Source of the DNA: Candidozyma auris
Lineage: Eukaryota > Ascomycota > Pichiomycetes > Serinales > Metschnikowiaceae
Length of the DNA stretch: 64,000 bases
Assembly: GCF_003013715.1 (NCBI RefSeq)
Contig: NC_072812.1
Coordinates: forward strand, 2,108,001 to 2,172,000
Direction: 5' to 3'
Under the pieces are notes generated by a model. It was not told the DNA's origin, ran no database searches, and worked only from the letters and a program-made list of their open reading frames with translations. Position numbers and translations under genes: made by a program. Below, piece after piece: positions 38,924 through 49,876 of this stretch. Every line of letters starts with the position of its first letter. Position 1 is the stretch's first letter.

Positions 38924-41875
38924 CTACTTGCTGTTGCAAAGGCAGTTGCAGTCAGGCACGGGACACACGTAGTGCTTCAGAAACCACTCCTCTGCATGCT
39001 GGGCATGATACCCATGATGGCACGTCAAGCAGAAGCTGAGTTTGTTCTTGAAGTTGTCGAGCGTCTGTTGCCTAATATCGTCCTCGGGATCCTGAGCAAC
39101 GCCTCTAGGAATTGGCGTGGCTAAATTTAATAGACAAATTGCACACCTGGGAAGCGGCGACCCACAATGGGGACACAGTTTAGAGTCAGCAATTGGATTC
39201 TTCATAGAAAGCCTATTAAATTGCTTCAATATCGACTGGTTGTTTCCCTTCGACGATTTTGCTGGCGTCCCCATATTTTTATTGCATCTGGGACATTGCA
39301 AGTAAACTTGACGTGGAGGTGGTCGAATGGTCGCTACTCCATTAAAAGTCTTTGACAGTTTAGTACGGGCAACGTCAAAGAGAGCTCGCGTCTTGAACAA
39401 GCCCCAAGAATTGAGCAAATTGCGGTAACTGTCTATCCAGTGATCAACACGCTGGTCTTTGAAATATCGAGGAACAGCGAATTGAGCAATCAAGGCGGCT
39501 GTTTGCACATCGGATGTTCTGTTCACAAAGGATTGAAGAAGTTCAATGCCTCTAGGCGTGAGTCCTGTGAGAATCAATCCCTCAAGCTCTCCTCGAAGGA
39601 CGACAGTATCTGCAACTCTGTTCAAGTAAATGTTCAAATCCTTGTCTGATAAGAACCGCAACGCGATTCCTATTCTTTCTTTGAGAGGTAAAGCATGCTC
39701 ATCTAAAACATCCCACCAATCATTGTCAGCAATGAACGCAAATATGGCTCGAAGGTATGGATGATCTAACTCCAGCGCGAGCTTTCGACATTGGTCATTC
39801 CATGGCAGGTTCGAGTTAGAGTCCTTGTACGCCAAGTAGCCAGCAACAGCGGTCGACATCAACTGAAGCCTTTCTTTCTTCGATTGTGCAAGTATCTCGA
39901 TGGCACGAGGTACGTTGTTATGAAATACAGCCCATGCAGCTGCCTTCTCTACCTCGCCAATTTTGATAAGGTAATTGAGCTTTTCGTCAAACTCGTGCTC
40001 TGTGAGATACCAGCCACTGACTATCAAACAGAGCTTTCTCTGAATTTTGCGATCACTAGTACTGTAAATGCTGATACCTGAGGATTTCTCGCCTTTCTTA
40101 GAGACAATTGCCTTGACAGCATTGTTGAACTGCTGCTCAGTGACTTGCTGCTTAAGGGTTGCCCTTTTTTGTCCTTTGATGTCGTCTACACCCTTCCAAA
40201 CACCCAAGACACCAATGTAGCCCAAGTCTACGCCTTCACTGATCATTGTTCCCTTATCAAGAGATTTCTTAGCTAAGTTGAGCCATTTCCAGGTGTTCAT
40301 TATCAGTAGAGGAGTTTGCAATCCTTTTACCAGCTCCAATACTGAAGGATTTCTCTCCGCATCAACCCCATAGCCTAGAAGAGCTCTTTGGCGAATCAAT
40401 CCGCAAATGTCATTGGAAAGAACGCTTGAGAGATCCAACATCTTCTGTAATGGAACATCATCTTCCTCTTCGAACTTTATTATGTCCAAAGGCAGGTCGC
40501 TGAGAGCTGGAGTTGCAGTTGTTGTGATGGGTCCAGTACTATCGCCATCACCCATTGTCGAGGCTTCTTCTTCCAGATAGTCGTGTTTTGCGGTGAATTT
40601 CAGATTTTTACGTTGCTCTGTCTGGTTAGGTATGAGATTCTGATCTTCTATGCTGCTATCATCCAAAAGCTTCGTTACGGTTCCCTCTGGTCCTGCCATA
40701 GAGAACTCATTGTAGCAATTAAAGTCAAGTGACTCTATACTTTCAACGACAGGCATTCTGAAAACCAGGCCCTTCTCTCTCATGCAAACGAAGTATGTGG
40801 ACGTCGATGAATCATAGTCAGGAGAGTAATCAAAGGATACTACCCTTGGGGAGTCTGTTTTCAGGTCAAGAACCAACGCAACAAACAAGGACTCTTCATG
40901 TGGATTGTACAATTGTAGTGATTGTGACTTTAAGGAGGAAAGGGTGTCGTTTGAGGAGAAAGTGGGCAAGCTCAGGGTATTCTTCATAGGTGGGACCACA
41001 CCGGTATTCCAGCGTCGTATTAAAGTTCCATTGAACACGGACGCAAACTCACCTCTCCGTATTGTAGAGTACCTGAAGCACATTGCATTGCTTCTCCGCA
41101 GCAGGTCACTTAATAGCTTAGAAAAGTGTAGAACAGGGGACTCTGAAGTGACAGAGCCTTTCGATTTCCCAACAAGCTTTCTCCTATCCCAAATTGATAC
41201 AGAGCCGTCGTCACTTAACGACGAAAACAAGTGCGGCTGGAAAGGATCCAATGTGATTTCCATCGTCAGCTTCGTGGCCACTTGGTAAATGGGCGTGGTG
41301 CTTGATTCTCGCAAATCAAACTCCCGAAGAAGCTTGTACCCACCAGCCATTAAGTTCATACCTTCATTGCCAACAAACACCGTGGAGAGCGTAGCCTCGT
41401 TAGCGAGGTATGAGTAATGCGGTCTGATTATCTGTCCATCATCGTCCATGGAATTTGCAAAAACCTGAGCGTGTTTTGCCACGTCCCACACTTGAAGGGA
41501 GTTATCCTGTCGGCTTTTATCGAAACATGCTGCAACCAATGCGCCGTTGTTAAATGACAATGAGTTGCATGGTCTATGTTGTTTGGACCGTAGCTTCAAC
41601 ATAGTGGACTCTGTTTTGGTAACATCAAAAATGTGAACATTTCCATCCATTGTCCCAACACCAGTCCATCCTGGATGGCTTCTCAGGTACCCAAGGCACT
41701 GGATGTGTTCGATACCCGAGTGGGAGTGTAACTTCACCATATTCTCTGCATTCTGGACGGTATTTTCTTCGTCTGTTTTATATAGAATGACTTCATCACC
41801 CAAGGGGTTCACTGCGAGAAAGCGTTGTTCATATCCTATATCCCAGTTGAGGGCACGGACGATTTTTCCGCTCAT
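38924..41875 (-). CDS. SEA4: SEA complex subunit Sea4 (Mios orthologue)
   Basis: From ATG41875 the product is 983 residues (a GTG further upstream is not a likely start). The N-terminal half is a WD40-type beta-propeller (about 1-400) and the middle an alpha-helical solenoid. The end is zinc-binding: YLQCPRCNKNM, CPHCGSPLPRCAICLLNLATP, FCLTCHHGYHAQHAEEWF, then CPVPDCNCLC. This layout is that of Mios/Sea4, part of the SEACAT/GATOR2 complex at the vacuole membrane that promotes TORC1 activity by opposing SEACIT. The length is close to yeast Sea4 (1038). Confidence 0.92.
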   Translation of the reverse strand: MSGKIVRALNWDIGYEQRFLAVNPLGDEVILYKTDEENTVQNAENMVKLHSHSGIEHIQCLGYLRSHPGWTGVGTMDGNVHIFDVTKTESTMLKLRSKQHRPCNSLSFNNGALVAACFDKSRQDNSLQVWDVAKHAQVFANSMDDDGQIIRPHYSYLANEATLSTVFVGNEGMNLMAGGYKLLREFDLRESSTTPIYQVATKLTMEITLDPFQPHLFSSLSDDGSVSIWDRRKLVGKSKGSVTSESPVLHFSKLLSDLLRRSNAMCFRYSTIRRGEFASVFNGTLIRRWNTGVVPPMKNTLSLPTFSSNDTLSSLKSQSLQLYNPHEESLFVALVLDLKTDSPRVVSFDYSPDYDSSTSTYFVCMREKGLVFRMPVVESIESLDFNCYNEFSMAGPEGTVTKLLDDSSIEDQNLIPNQTEQRKNLKFTAKHDYLEEEASTMGDGDSTGPITTTATPALSDLPLDIIKFEEEDDVPLQKMLDLSSVLSNDICGLIRQRALLGYGVDAERNPSVLELVKGLQTPLLIMNTWKWLNLAKKSLDKGTMISEGVDLGYIGVLGVWKGVDDIKGQKRATLKQQVTEQQFNNAVKAIVSKKGEKSSGISIYSTSDRKIQRKLCLIVSGWYLTEHEFDEKLNYLIKIGEVEKAAAWAVFHNNVPRAIEILAQSKKERLQLMSTAVAGYLAYKDSNSNLPWNDQCRKLALELDHPYLRAIFAFIADNDWWDVLDEHALPLKERIGIALRFLSDKDLNIYLNRVADTVVLRGELEGLILTGLTPRGIELLQSFVNRTSDVQTAALIAQFAVPRYFKDQRVDHWIDSYRNLLNSWGLFKTRALFDVARTKLSKTFNGVATIRPPPRQVYLQCPRCNKNMGTPAKSSKGNNQSILKQFNRLSMKNPIADSKLCPHCGSPLPRCAICLLNLATPIPRGVAQDPEDDIRQQTLDNFKNKLSFCLTCHHGYHAQHAEEWFLKHYVCPVPDCNCLCNSK

Positions 41876-42000
41876 GATGATATGGCTAAATCCTGAATTT
41901 CTCACTGCGCAAAGCTTCGCACCTTACAATGGTACCTACACCATCAACAGATTCTCTTCTATACGTGTATTATGCATTACTAAAACTGTAACAATATTGT

Positions 42001-45000
42001 TTAGTGTGTAGATTTGACCTTGCCATGCTTAACAGCATCCTCCTCGCTCTTGATGACAAAATCCACCACCTGAACAAGGTTCCTGAACCCGGTCTTGGAG
42101 CCCTTCACTTTCTGTAAATGCAAGGACGACGAGTTCACCAAGTCAATGACTTCTATCTTGAAATGAAGCTTGCGACCGCGTGCGTAGCGAGAAGGTACCA
42201 CTCCACTAATGAGCGCAAACTCCTCGTCAACATCAACATTGGTCACAGACCCTTCTACTTCCTTCACCTTCAATTGGTTCTTGATGACACGCATAAGATC
42301 ATTTGAGTCGAGAGACGTATCGATAATGTGCATATTTTTGTTTGCCTTCAGAACTTCACCGTCATTCGCATCCTTATCAGATCCCTTCGATAAAGACATG
42401 AAGAAGCGCTTGAACCAGCCAGCGCCTGATGGCGATTTGGGCGAGTCGTCAGACTTCGGTGCCACAAATCGCTTTGCATTCGAGTATAAGGAGATTCCCG
42501 AGAATCTGTTATGACCTCTAGACTTCTCCTTAACACCGTCGTCTCCAGGAACAGACGGAGCTTTCCTCTTGGGCATCAAACTCCATTTCTTTGGATTAGG
42601 CTCTTGTGACTTAGCTGAGACACCCAACGGTAATTGACCAAAGACTGGAGTGTTCAGGCCCGACGGAGCCTCATGTTTAACATGATCCGGCTCTACTACC
42701 GGCGGGGTCTCTTGTGTAGCAGCTTCCTTCATATGTAAGGTACTGAAGATTTGCGTTGAGGCAGCAGACCGCCGGAGCGATCCCACTGTATCACGCCGCT
42801 GACGGTTCAAAGATTTAGATGTAGTTTCCAAACTGACCTTGTCATCGATCTCTTCGATTCCATCATCTGCGAGGCTATGTGTGTCACTCTTTTGTGAGCC
42901 GCCTTGGTCAATCTGACTCTTGTTCTCAATCGAGAAGGGTTCAGTCCTAAAGTCTTGTCCATTCAGCTCCAGCATGAATTCCTCGCGTCCTAGCAACGAC
43001 GCATGCGTGTTCTCTGCAAGAGAGGATGTATCAAGCACATTGTTACGAGCATTCTGTGGGCCAAACTCAGACTTCTTTGAATCATCGACCAGATTAGAAT
43101 GACGTTTACTTTGATTGCCGTGAGAGGACAACTCCTCTGGAAGCAATGTGTTGTGCGATTTATGAGACCAGCTTCTTTCAACCCCATCTCCCACAAGGGT
43201 GTCCCTTGAAGTTTTGCGAGAAGAGGCTGGGCCAGCTTTGTTTTCTTCCAAATTAGCACTTTCATCAGAATGACTCCAAGAATCGTCTGCAGAGAAACGT
43301 TGAGCATCAGTATCGTGACCCAATTTGACCGCCTGATCAGAAAGATCAAATTCCTCACCTCCACTAAAATCTGATGCTTCTGTAACACTAATGGCATCTT
43401 TCTGTAGTGTTGTACAATGACTTGTGGGTTCATCGTCAGAAACATTCATCGAAACGAAGTTTTTCTCGCCGGAAAACCTAGACTCATCTTTTGAAACCTC
43501 TGCCAGATTTGCATCAAGAATGATACCCAAACCCTCAAGGTCTCTAGTCGGAGATTTCCTTATCAATCCATTTCCTTGCTTCGTATTGAGGGGTTGCCTT
43601 GCTGAGCGCTTCACGGTACCCAAGCTACGCGTGGCCTCGAGAATCGTGTTTTCAACAGGATCAGTATTTGCCTTGATAATCTCATTGAATGAAAATTTCG
43701 AAAACCTAGGATTAGGGATCAAATCGTGATGTGTTCTTACGCTCATACGAGTGAGATCAGGGTCAGCCGATGTTGTGTCAGAACTTCTCTTAGTTATGGC
43801 TTCTTCCTTACTTTTATTCTTTGTTGAAAATGACTTCACGCTGAGTTGATCTCCTTGTTTTGGTCCTGAGTGTTTGGAAGCGTTGTCTTTTGTGTTGCTG
43901 GAGGCGCTGGATCTTATACTTGATAAAGTTCTCTCCTGGTTTATCTCGGGAAGGGTTTTGTTTAGGTCAATCGCATTATCACCACCGAGATTAGGAGAAT
44001 TAGATCGGAGCGCAGCAGCGAGGTCCTTTGAAGTGGAAGTTTTCACAAATGATGACGAAGAAGAACTAAGTTTCCGAGGCTGTACAACCTCGATACCTAA
44101 TCGCTGCAAAACAATGGCATTCTTGTCTTGTCTCAGATTTGCCAATAGGGTTGGTGTCCTAGAAGCTAAAGTTTTTGCTCTTAGCAAGGAACTCTTTGGG
44201 TCCAAAGAAAATGCATGGTTAGGTTCGGAAAGCACTCTTTGGGATGCATTGTGGTTGATGATTCGAGACGCTTCCTTCAGTTTTTCCTTCAAAAGAAGAG
44301 ATTGTCTCATTCTCTCCTTGTTGGTTTTCTCAAGTTGAAGATCTCTTTTCTTAAACATCAGCTCACGCTCATCGTTATTCTTCTGCACTGAAGCGGCCAA
44401 TTCCTTCTCTTTCCTTTCAATCAGAGATAGATTATTACTTGTATTCTTCAATTTTGGCTCTTTGACGACATCCAAATGGCTTGTGGCAGAGGGAGTCTTT
44501 GGAAGCTTCGGAAGTACCAAAGACGCCTTGCTCATGCGGTTGTTGAGAACCTCGAGCTTATGAATGGTGTCTTTGGTAAGGTTTCTCTTGTCCTTTGTCA
44601 AAGTCATGTCATATACGGATTTGTGATCGACGTCCGAGCCGAACACTTCCTGACAAATTCTCTGAAATTGCAAAATAGTTCCATCCCTTATGACAGACTC
44701 TTGTTTGCGAGCCTTTTTGAAGTTTTGAACTGGATGCTCGATTATGTTTTCCTTGTCCTCGCTGGCAGCTAGGGTGTTCAATTGATTAGCGTGTGGAGTC
44801 ACTGTTCGTGAGATTAGTTTAGCGTCCTCCATCTTTAAGGGCTTTGAAATGTTTTGATTATGCAGCAGAAGTACTCGATGCTTGCTTTGAAGAGAACGAC
44901 TCGACGCGTTTCTTGAAGCGGGCCTACTGGTGGCACGTTTGTTGCGGGCATTCGAGGCTGTAAATGTTTTGTTGGTGACATTGGTCAACGGACGCTTGCG

Positions 45001-46377
45001 GCTTTTTGTGGATATGGAAGAAGCTAATGATGTTGAGCGGGCCACCTTCTTAACGGAAGTCTGTGACCTTCCATCCGAATCTGTGGTTGTGATTTTCACC
45101 ACCGAGCCGGAGCGTGGTATATCCTCTCCTTGATTCGCCTCTTCGTCGTCGTCTGCAGCGTAATTAGAAGGAGAGCTCAGCAAATGCTCGTTTCTATATT
45201 TCATCAAGAGGTAATAAAACATTTTCTCGGGAGATCTTTTCGGTGCTAACAAGCAGTTGATGATATGTTCCTCCTCGCAGTTATGAAACAATATGCATAA
45301 GTTTCTTAATATCTCTTTATCAATCTTGTCCTTCAGCAGGATAGGTCTTATGTTGGAGTGAAGAATCAAATCGTTAGCAGATTTTGAGCTCAAAGAGTGT
45401 GGGTCAGGATACTTCGTCAAAAGAGGGTGCTTCAAGATGTCTCTAATCTGGATTCTTTCGGCGGGGTTGACATGCAACATTCTGGAAATGAGATCTTTCG
45501 CCTCCCATGAGAGAGACGTGGGCATGATGAACTTACCATTCTGGACTTTCATGAGAAGTTTACGGATATCGGCATCGTCGAATGGTAGATGGCCTGTCAA
45601 CAAGGCGAAAAGAATGATTCCACACGACCATATGTCCGAGGGGGCGCCGTGATAGTTCTTGCCTGCGACGATCTCGGGAGATGCATAGTGAGGAGAGCCA
45701 CACGAGGTCTCCAAGAGTTTTTCGTTCACCTGCAAAGCGGCCATACCAAAATCAGCAATCTTGATGTTCTTGTTAAAATCAAGCAACAAGTTCTCTGGCT
45801 TCAAGTCGCGATGGCAGATGTTGAATTGATGCAAGTATCCAATGCCGTGGATGATTTGTTTGAAATAGTTGATAGCCTCGTACTCCAGCAATCGGCCGCG
45901 CTTGATCAAGTAGTCAAAAAGCTCACCTCCCTCGATGTACTCAAGAATCAAATAGAGATCGTTCTTGTTTTCCCACACGTTGTGGAGGCCCATGATGTTG
46001 GGGTGGGAGATCAACTTCATGATGATAATCTCGCGCTCAATGCCGTAAGGAAGCTTTGTGGCATCTGAAGACTTGTACTTCGGGTTTTCCAATTTCTTGA
46101 AGTTCAGCTTGGGCACTATCTTCACCGCCGCCAATTTGCCGGTATCCACGTTCTTAGCGAGACGTACTCTTCCCGTGGACCCTCTCCCCAAGGTTCTGCC
46201 GAGTTTCCAGGGCCCGATGCGGTTCTGCGTTTTTCTCTTTTTGTTTGAGTTGTTTGTCGTGGTGGAAATCTGAGATAATCTCTTGGTGGCGTTCGTCACC
46301 AGCTCCACCACCTTGTCGACGTTGGCAGTGGAAGGATGCGACGAGAACTCCGTGGACTTGTGGACTATGGAGGCCAT
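42001..46377 (-). CDS. HSL1: Morphogenesis checkpoint kinase Hsl1 (Nim1 family)
   Basis: The 1458-residue kinase begins with a helix rich in Val and Asn, then RIGPWKLGRTLGRGSTGRV (about 53-71), YGIEREIIIMKLISHPNIM, HRDLKPENLLLD, DFGMAAL and CGSPHYASPEIVAGKNY, all typical of Hsl1/Gin4/Kcc4. The following 1000 residues are low-complexity, with the LFYxLL-like block near 388. A C-terminal KA1-type membrane-binding region (about 1330-1450) ends LVQVVDFVIKSEEDAVKHGK. Hsl1 binds the septin collar and promotes degradation of the Cdk inhibitor Swe1, so cells enter mitosis only after budding. Candida Hsl1 is of similar length (about 1460), which separates it from the smaller Gin4. The ATG at 46377 is clear. 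Confidence 0.9.
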   Translation of the reverse strand: MASIVHKSTEFSSHPSTANVDKVVELVTNATKRLSQISTTTNNSNKKRKTQNRIGPWKLGRTLGRGSTGRVRLAKNVDTGKLAAVKIVPKLNFKKLENPKYKSSDATKLPYGIEREIIIMKLISHPNIMGLHNVWENKNDLYLILEYIEGGELFDYLIKRGRLLEYEAINYFKQIIHGIGYLHQFNICHRDLKPENLLLDFNKNIKIADFGMAALQVNEKLLETSCGSPHYASPEIVAGKNYHGAPSDIWSCGIILFALLTGHLPFDDADIRKLLMKVQNGKFIMPTSLSWEAKDLISRMLHVNPAERIQIRDILKHPLLTKYPDPHSLSSKSANDLILHSNIRPILLKDKIDKEILRNLCILFHNCEEEHIINCLLAPKRSPEKMFYYLLMKYRNEHLLSSPSNYAADDDEEANQGEDIPRSGSVVKITTTDSDGRSQTSVKKVARSTSLASSISTKSRKRPLTNVTNKTFTASNARNKRATSRPASRNASSRSLQSKHRVLLLHNQNISKPLKMEDAKLISRTVTPHANQLNTLAASEDKENIIEHPVQNFKKARKQESVIRDGTILQFQRICQEVFGSDVDHKSVYDMTLTKDKRNLTKDTIHKLEVLNNRMSKASLVLPKLPKTPSATSHLDVVKEPKLKNTSNNLSLIERKEKELAASVQKNNDERELMFKKRDLQLEKTNKERMRQSLLLKEKLKEASRIINHNASQRVLSEPNHAFSLDPKSSLLRAKTLASRTPTLLANLRQDKNAIVLQRLGIEVVQPRKLSSSSSSFVKTSTSKDLAAALRSNSPNLGGDNAIDLNKTLPEINQERTLSSIRSSASSNTKDNASKHSGPKQGDQLSVKSFSTKNKSKEEAITKRSSDTTSADPDLTRMSVRTHHDLIPNPRFSKFSFNEIIKANTDPVENTILEATRSLGTVKRSARQPLNTKQGNGLIRKSPTRDLEGLGIILDANLAEVSKDESRFSGEKNFVSMNVSDDEPTSHCTTLQKDAISVTEASDFSGGEEFDLSDQAVKLGHDTDAQRFSADDSWSHSDESANLEENKAGPASSRKTSRDTLVGDGVERSWSHKSHNTLLPEELSSHGNQSKRHSNLVDDSKKSEFGPQNARNNVLDTSSLAENTHASLLGREEFMLELNGQDFRTEPFSIENKSQIDQGGSQKSDTHSLADDGIEEIDDKVSLETTSKSLNRQRRDTVGSLRRSAASTQIFSTLHMKEAATQETPPVVEPDHVKHEAPSGLNTPVFGQLPLGVSAKSQEPNPKKWSLMPKRKAPSVPGDDGVKEKSRGHNRFSGISLYSNAKRFVAPKSDDSPKSPSGAGWFKRFFMSLSKGSDKDANDGEVLKANKNMHIIDTSLDSNDLMRVIKNQLKVKEVEGSVTNVDVDEEFALISGVVPSRYARGRKLHFKIEVIDLVNSSSLHLQKVKGSKTGFRNLVQVVDFVIKSEEDAVKHGKVKSTH

Positions 46378-47885
46378 CTGACCTAAAGAATGACTAGGGT
46401 GGGCAATGCAAAAGTGGATGTACCAGAACGGTGAACAACGGTAATGAAGAGAGCGTGTGTTGGAGATGAATGAGTGGTTTGGTTATGGTTCGCAAGGGCA
46501 CTGACTAAAGACTAGAGTGAGAGCCCGAAAAAAAATACTAAGCACCCTAGCGCCAGGAAAAATACACGATCGGGCGGTAAACAAACAGACACGGTGCCAG
46601 TGCGGGCGCGGGCGGGCCTACGTGGAGAGCAGCCAAAAAGAAGGGTAGAGTGAAAAAATTGGAAAAGGGATAGACGATGGATGTTGAATAACAATACCAA
46701 GGGGATAAGCTTCTGGGGATAAGAAATAAAGGAAAAACATATATATATATATATAAAAAGAGAAACTTGTCCATTCAATTTGTTATTGCATTTGATTCCT
46801 CGAGATAGGGTGCACTTACCTCGCCTGGGGTGCGCTTTTGGGCATGGATTCTTCCGCCTGGCTCCTGGCCGACCCTTTGGCTGCGAAAGAGAATCACTCC
46901 CCTGAACTAGGACACCATTTTACGAATACCCGTGGCGGAAAGTGACGAATAAAGACAACTTTTGTGACTTTGTTCTGAATTGAAGGATTTGTTGTAATTA
47001 CTAGGGGGTTCTTTTCTCTTTTTGCCTTCACTTTAGCCTCCTCGTGGGTGCACTGGGAGAGGTGGTGGAGGGAATGTCTAAGTCGTGTTTCGCGCCGGAC
47101 TCTATTGGGTCCAGTGGTCGCCGGAGAATGCCCGCGGGTAGCGTGTTTGAGGTGGTAGGTGAAGTAGACTTGCGGAAGGCATTTGAAATTTGAGCTTATT
47201 GGTAGGAGGTTGTGGAATTGTCTATGGATGCGTTCGTGGAGCCATTGTATGTTATCCCTCACTAATGCTAGCAGCACAATTCAGCATGCACCATCATCTA
47301 CAAATGCTTTCCATATTCGAGGGGGTTGTCTGAACTGTTACGACAGTCATTGATATGTCAGTCTGAACATCAGCTACCGTCTAGTTCGAATGACATTTGT
47401 TTGTCGCCAGTATCGACGTTTCTTGGTGTGCCTCTGTGGCGTTCGCTTCTTCTCCTATTCCTATTTTTCGCAGCCATTAGGCCGATTATCAGGTACTCGA
47501 CGGCATTCAAAACTCAGACAACTGACACGCTGATGGTGGCGCTATGAAGATGATATTTCTTGTTTTGCCTGAAAAAATGGCCACCTACTTGCGAGTCTCT
47601 TTTGCTTGTCCCTATCTTTTGCTGCCTCTGCTGTACTGAAAAGCCTCATTATGTGTACACGAGCAGTTCATCACCACAAAACGACAAAATGAGATGAAAA
47701 ACCTGATGTTTTTAGGAGAAAGTCTCTTACGTGTTTTCTCTTCGTAAACTGCTCTTTTCTTCTCAACTTTTATACGTTGGTTTCGCCAATTTCTCCGTGT
47801 GATTGTTTCCTGTATACTACTTGGGGTAGGCCAGCCTCAATGTTCTCCAGAGTAATCCACCACTACATCTTCAACCCATATTGCC
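46378..47885. other. Long divergent intergenic region HSL1 / YPK1
   Basis: About 1.5 kb. It has an (AT)n microsatellite at 46739-46755, a GC-rich patch with GCGGGC motifs near 46597-46620, and one SCB/MCB-like CGCGAAA (minus strand at 47088-47094), about 711 bases before HSL1. A minus-strand open frame of 127 codons (46894-47277) has no family likeness. I see no gene I could support. Confidence 0.45.
46739..46755. repeat. AT dinucleotide microsatellite
   Basis: A simple run of alternating A and T, 17 bases long, preceded by an A-run. It sits in the HSL1/YPK1 intergenic region and is likely polymorphic between strains. Confidence 0.9.
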
Positions 47886-49838
47886 ATGCTTAGATTCAAG
47901 AACAAGTTCAGATTTGGCCTGTCCGAGAAGGAGACTCCCCTGCTGTCTTCAGATTCACCCCGCAACTCTTCAGAGTCCCGCTCCACTTTGACCCAGAATG
48001 CCTCCCCAATCCCAGACATACTGAAGTTAACAATATCCGAGAACTCCAAAAAATCGCCTTCTCCGTCGCTGAATGCTCTGGCCAAAGTGAAAGATTCAGC
48101 GTCAACCGAACCATCACTGGCAAGCGTGTCGCTGGTGCTGGCGCAAAGGGTAGCCTCGAACCCAGGGTTGCTTACGGTTAAATGTTACCGTTCCCAGAAT
48201 GTCCAACTTCCCATTGACATTGCCAACAACAAACAGATTTTACACGCTTTGGCTTCGAATACAAACGACCAGAACACGGGCTCTACCCTTTCGAAACGCC
48301 TAAATGAACTAATCCAGACGGAACAGGCGGGTAATAAGTCCTCCGACCTTATCGAGGGCTCTTCGGCAGCAACATATTTACCTTCTAATATCACCATTCC
48401 CAACGCAACAGGCGAACGTGTTACCAAGGCTTTGCTCTACATGACCATGGAGTTTGACAATAATGTACTTATGATTGAGCCAAGAGGCGGCACTGTGGAC
48501 AGCTCCCAATGGGATAGAGTTGTGTCCTTCGATGTAACCAAGACCGTAGGCGCAAGTTCCACCGGGTCAAATTTCCTCAATGTCAGTCTTTTCATTCGCT
48601 TGCCTCGTAACTTGGTTCCGGAGCAAGAGAAGGATAGTAGTAAGCATTTCTTCGCCAAAAACGGCTCCAATATCGGTGATTTGCTTGTGGGTCAAATGAA
48701 GCTACCTTTGAACTTGCGCTGCCACAATAAGAGCATTCGTTTGATTGATCACGAAAATTTACAATTTAAGAGAGGTTTTGAACTGATTGCTGACGACAGG
48801 GCTATTGGAGAAATCAATGTGAGTATTGACTTCAAGCCAATATTGAAGAATCACTTGTCCATTGAGGACTTCGACTTGCTTAAAGTCATCGGTAAAGGTT
48901 CTTTCGGCAAAGTCATGCAAGTGATGAAGAAGGATACCAGACAGATCTATGCGTTGAAAACCTTGAGAAAGCAACATATCATCTCCAGAATGGAGGTCAC
49001 TCATACATTGGCAGAAAGAACTGTCTTGGCTCGCATCAACAACCCATTCATTGTCCCTCTTAAGTTCTCTTTTCAGTCTCCTGAAAAGCTCTACCTTGTA
49101 TTGTCTTTCATCAACGGAGGTGAATTATTTTACCATTTGCAAAAATCGGGCAAGTTCTCGATGAACAGATCCAGATTCTACATTGCCGAGCTTCTTACCG
49201 CTTTGGAAAGCTTGCACAACCTTAATGTCATCTACAGAGATTTAAAACCAGAGAATATCTTGCTTGACTATCAGGGTCACATTGCCTTGTGTGATTTCGG
49301 TCTTTGCAAACTCAATATGTCAAATGAGGACAAAACCAACACATTCTGTGGCACACCAGAATACTTGGCACCTGAGCTTCTTTTGAACCAGGGCTACACT
49401 CGTAGTGTTGACTGGTGGACGCTTGGAACCTTATTATACGAAATGTTGACTGGCTTGCCTCCCTTTTATGATGATGATGTGCCAACAATGTATAAGAAGA
49501 TCTTGCAAAATGAGCTCAAATTTCCTAGCTTCCTAGAGGGCACTGAAGCCAAAGATTTACTCACGAAACTCTTACAAAAGGATCCGGCTAATCGGTTGGA
49601 CGATGCTCAAGAAATCAAGAATCATCCCTTTTTCCAGGACATCGACTGGAACAAGTTGTTAGATAAGGCCTACCTACCTCCATTCAAACCACAGGTCGAG
49701 AGTTTGCTTGACACCTCGAATTTCGACCATACTTTCACCAACGAACGCCCACAGGATTCTGTTGTTGACGACTTCCTCAGCGAATCTGTACAAAAGCAGT
49801 TTGGCGGCTGGACTTACAACGGTGATACTGTATTTTAA
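47886..49838 (+). CDS. YPK1: AGC kinase Ypk1 (SGK-like)
   Basis: The 650-residue kinase has a Ser/Thr-rich N-terminal extension with a C2-like region (about 80-310) and then an AGC kinase domain from about 326 (DFDLLKVIGKGSFGKVMQV), YRDLKPENILLD, the activation loop NTFCGTPEYLAPE, and the AGC tail. It ends in the hydrophobic motif FGGWTYNGD. Ypk1 is activated by Pkh1/2 and TORC2 and controls sphingolipid synthesis, membrane stress and actin. Three CTG codons lie in the disordered stretch near 48111-48145 and read as Ser would give a more Ser-rich linker. It converges on the PPxY gene with only 38 bases between the stops. Confidence 0.93.
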   Translation: MLRFKNKFRFGLSEKETPLLSSDSPRNSSESRSTLTQNASPIPDILKLTISENSKKSPSPSLNALAKVKDSASTEPSLASVSLVLAQRVASNPGLLTVKCYRSQNVQLPIDIANNKQILHALASNTNDQNTGSTLSKRLNELIQTEQAGNKSSDLIEGSSAATYLPSNITIPNATGERVTKALLYMTMEFDNNVLMIEPRGGTVDSSQWDRVVSFDVTKTVGASSTGSNFLNVSLFIRLPRNLVPEQEKDSSKHFFAKNGSNIGDLLVGQMKLPLNLRCHNKSIRLIDHENLQFKRGFELIADDRAIGEINVSIDFKPILKNHLSIEDFDLLKVIGKGSFGKVMQVMKKDTRQIYALKTLRKQHIISRMEVTHTLAERTVLARINNPFIVPLKFSFQSPEKLYLVLSFINGGELFYHLQKSGKFSMNRSRFYIAELLTALESLHNLNVIYRDLKPENILLDYQGHIALCDFGLCKLNMSNEDKTNTFCGTPEYLAPELLLNQGYTRSVDWWTLGTLLYEMLTGLPPFYDDDVPTMYKKILQNELKFPSFLEGTEAKDLLTKLLQKDPANRLDDAQEIKNHPFFQDIDWNKLLDKAYLPPFKPQVESLLDTSNFDHTFTNERPQDSVVDDFLSESVQKQFGGWTYNGDTVF

Positions 49839-49876
49839 AACCAAATTAGCATTATATAGTTATTGGAAAACAAATT

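Noticed and set aside
47088..47094. CGCGAAA as a cell-cycle box for HSL1
   Set aside because: A single heptamer 711 bases from the ATG; not enough to call a G1/S element.
46894..47277. A 127-codon minus-strand frame in the HSL1/YPK1 gap
   Set aside because: No likeness to any protein family, composition near random; it may simply be promoter DNA.
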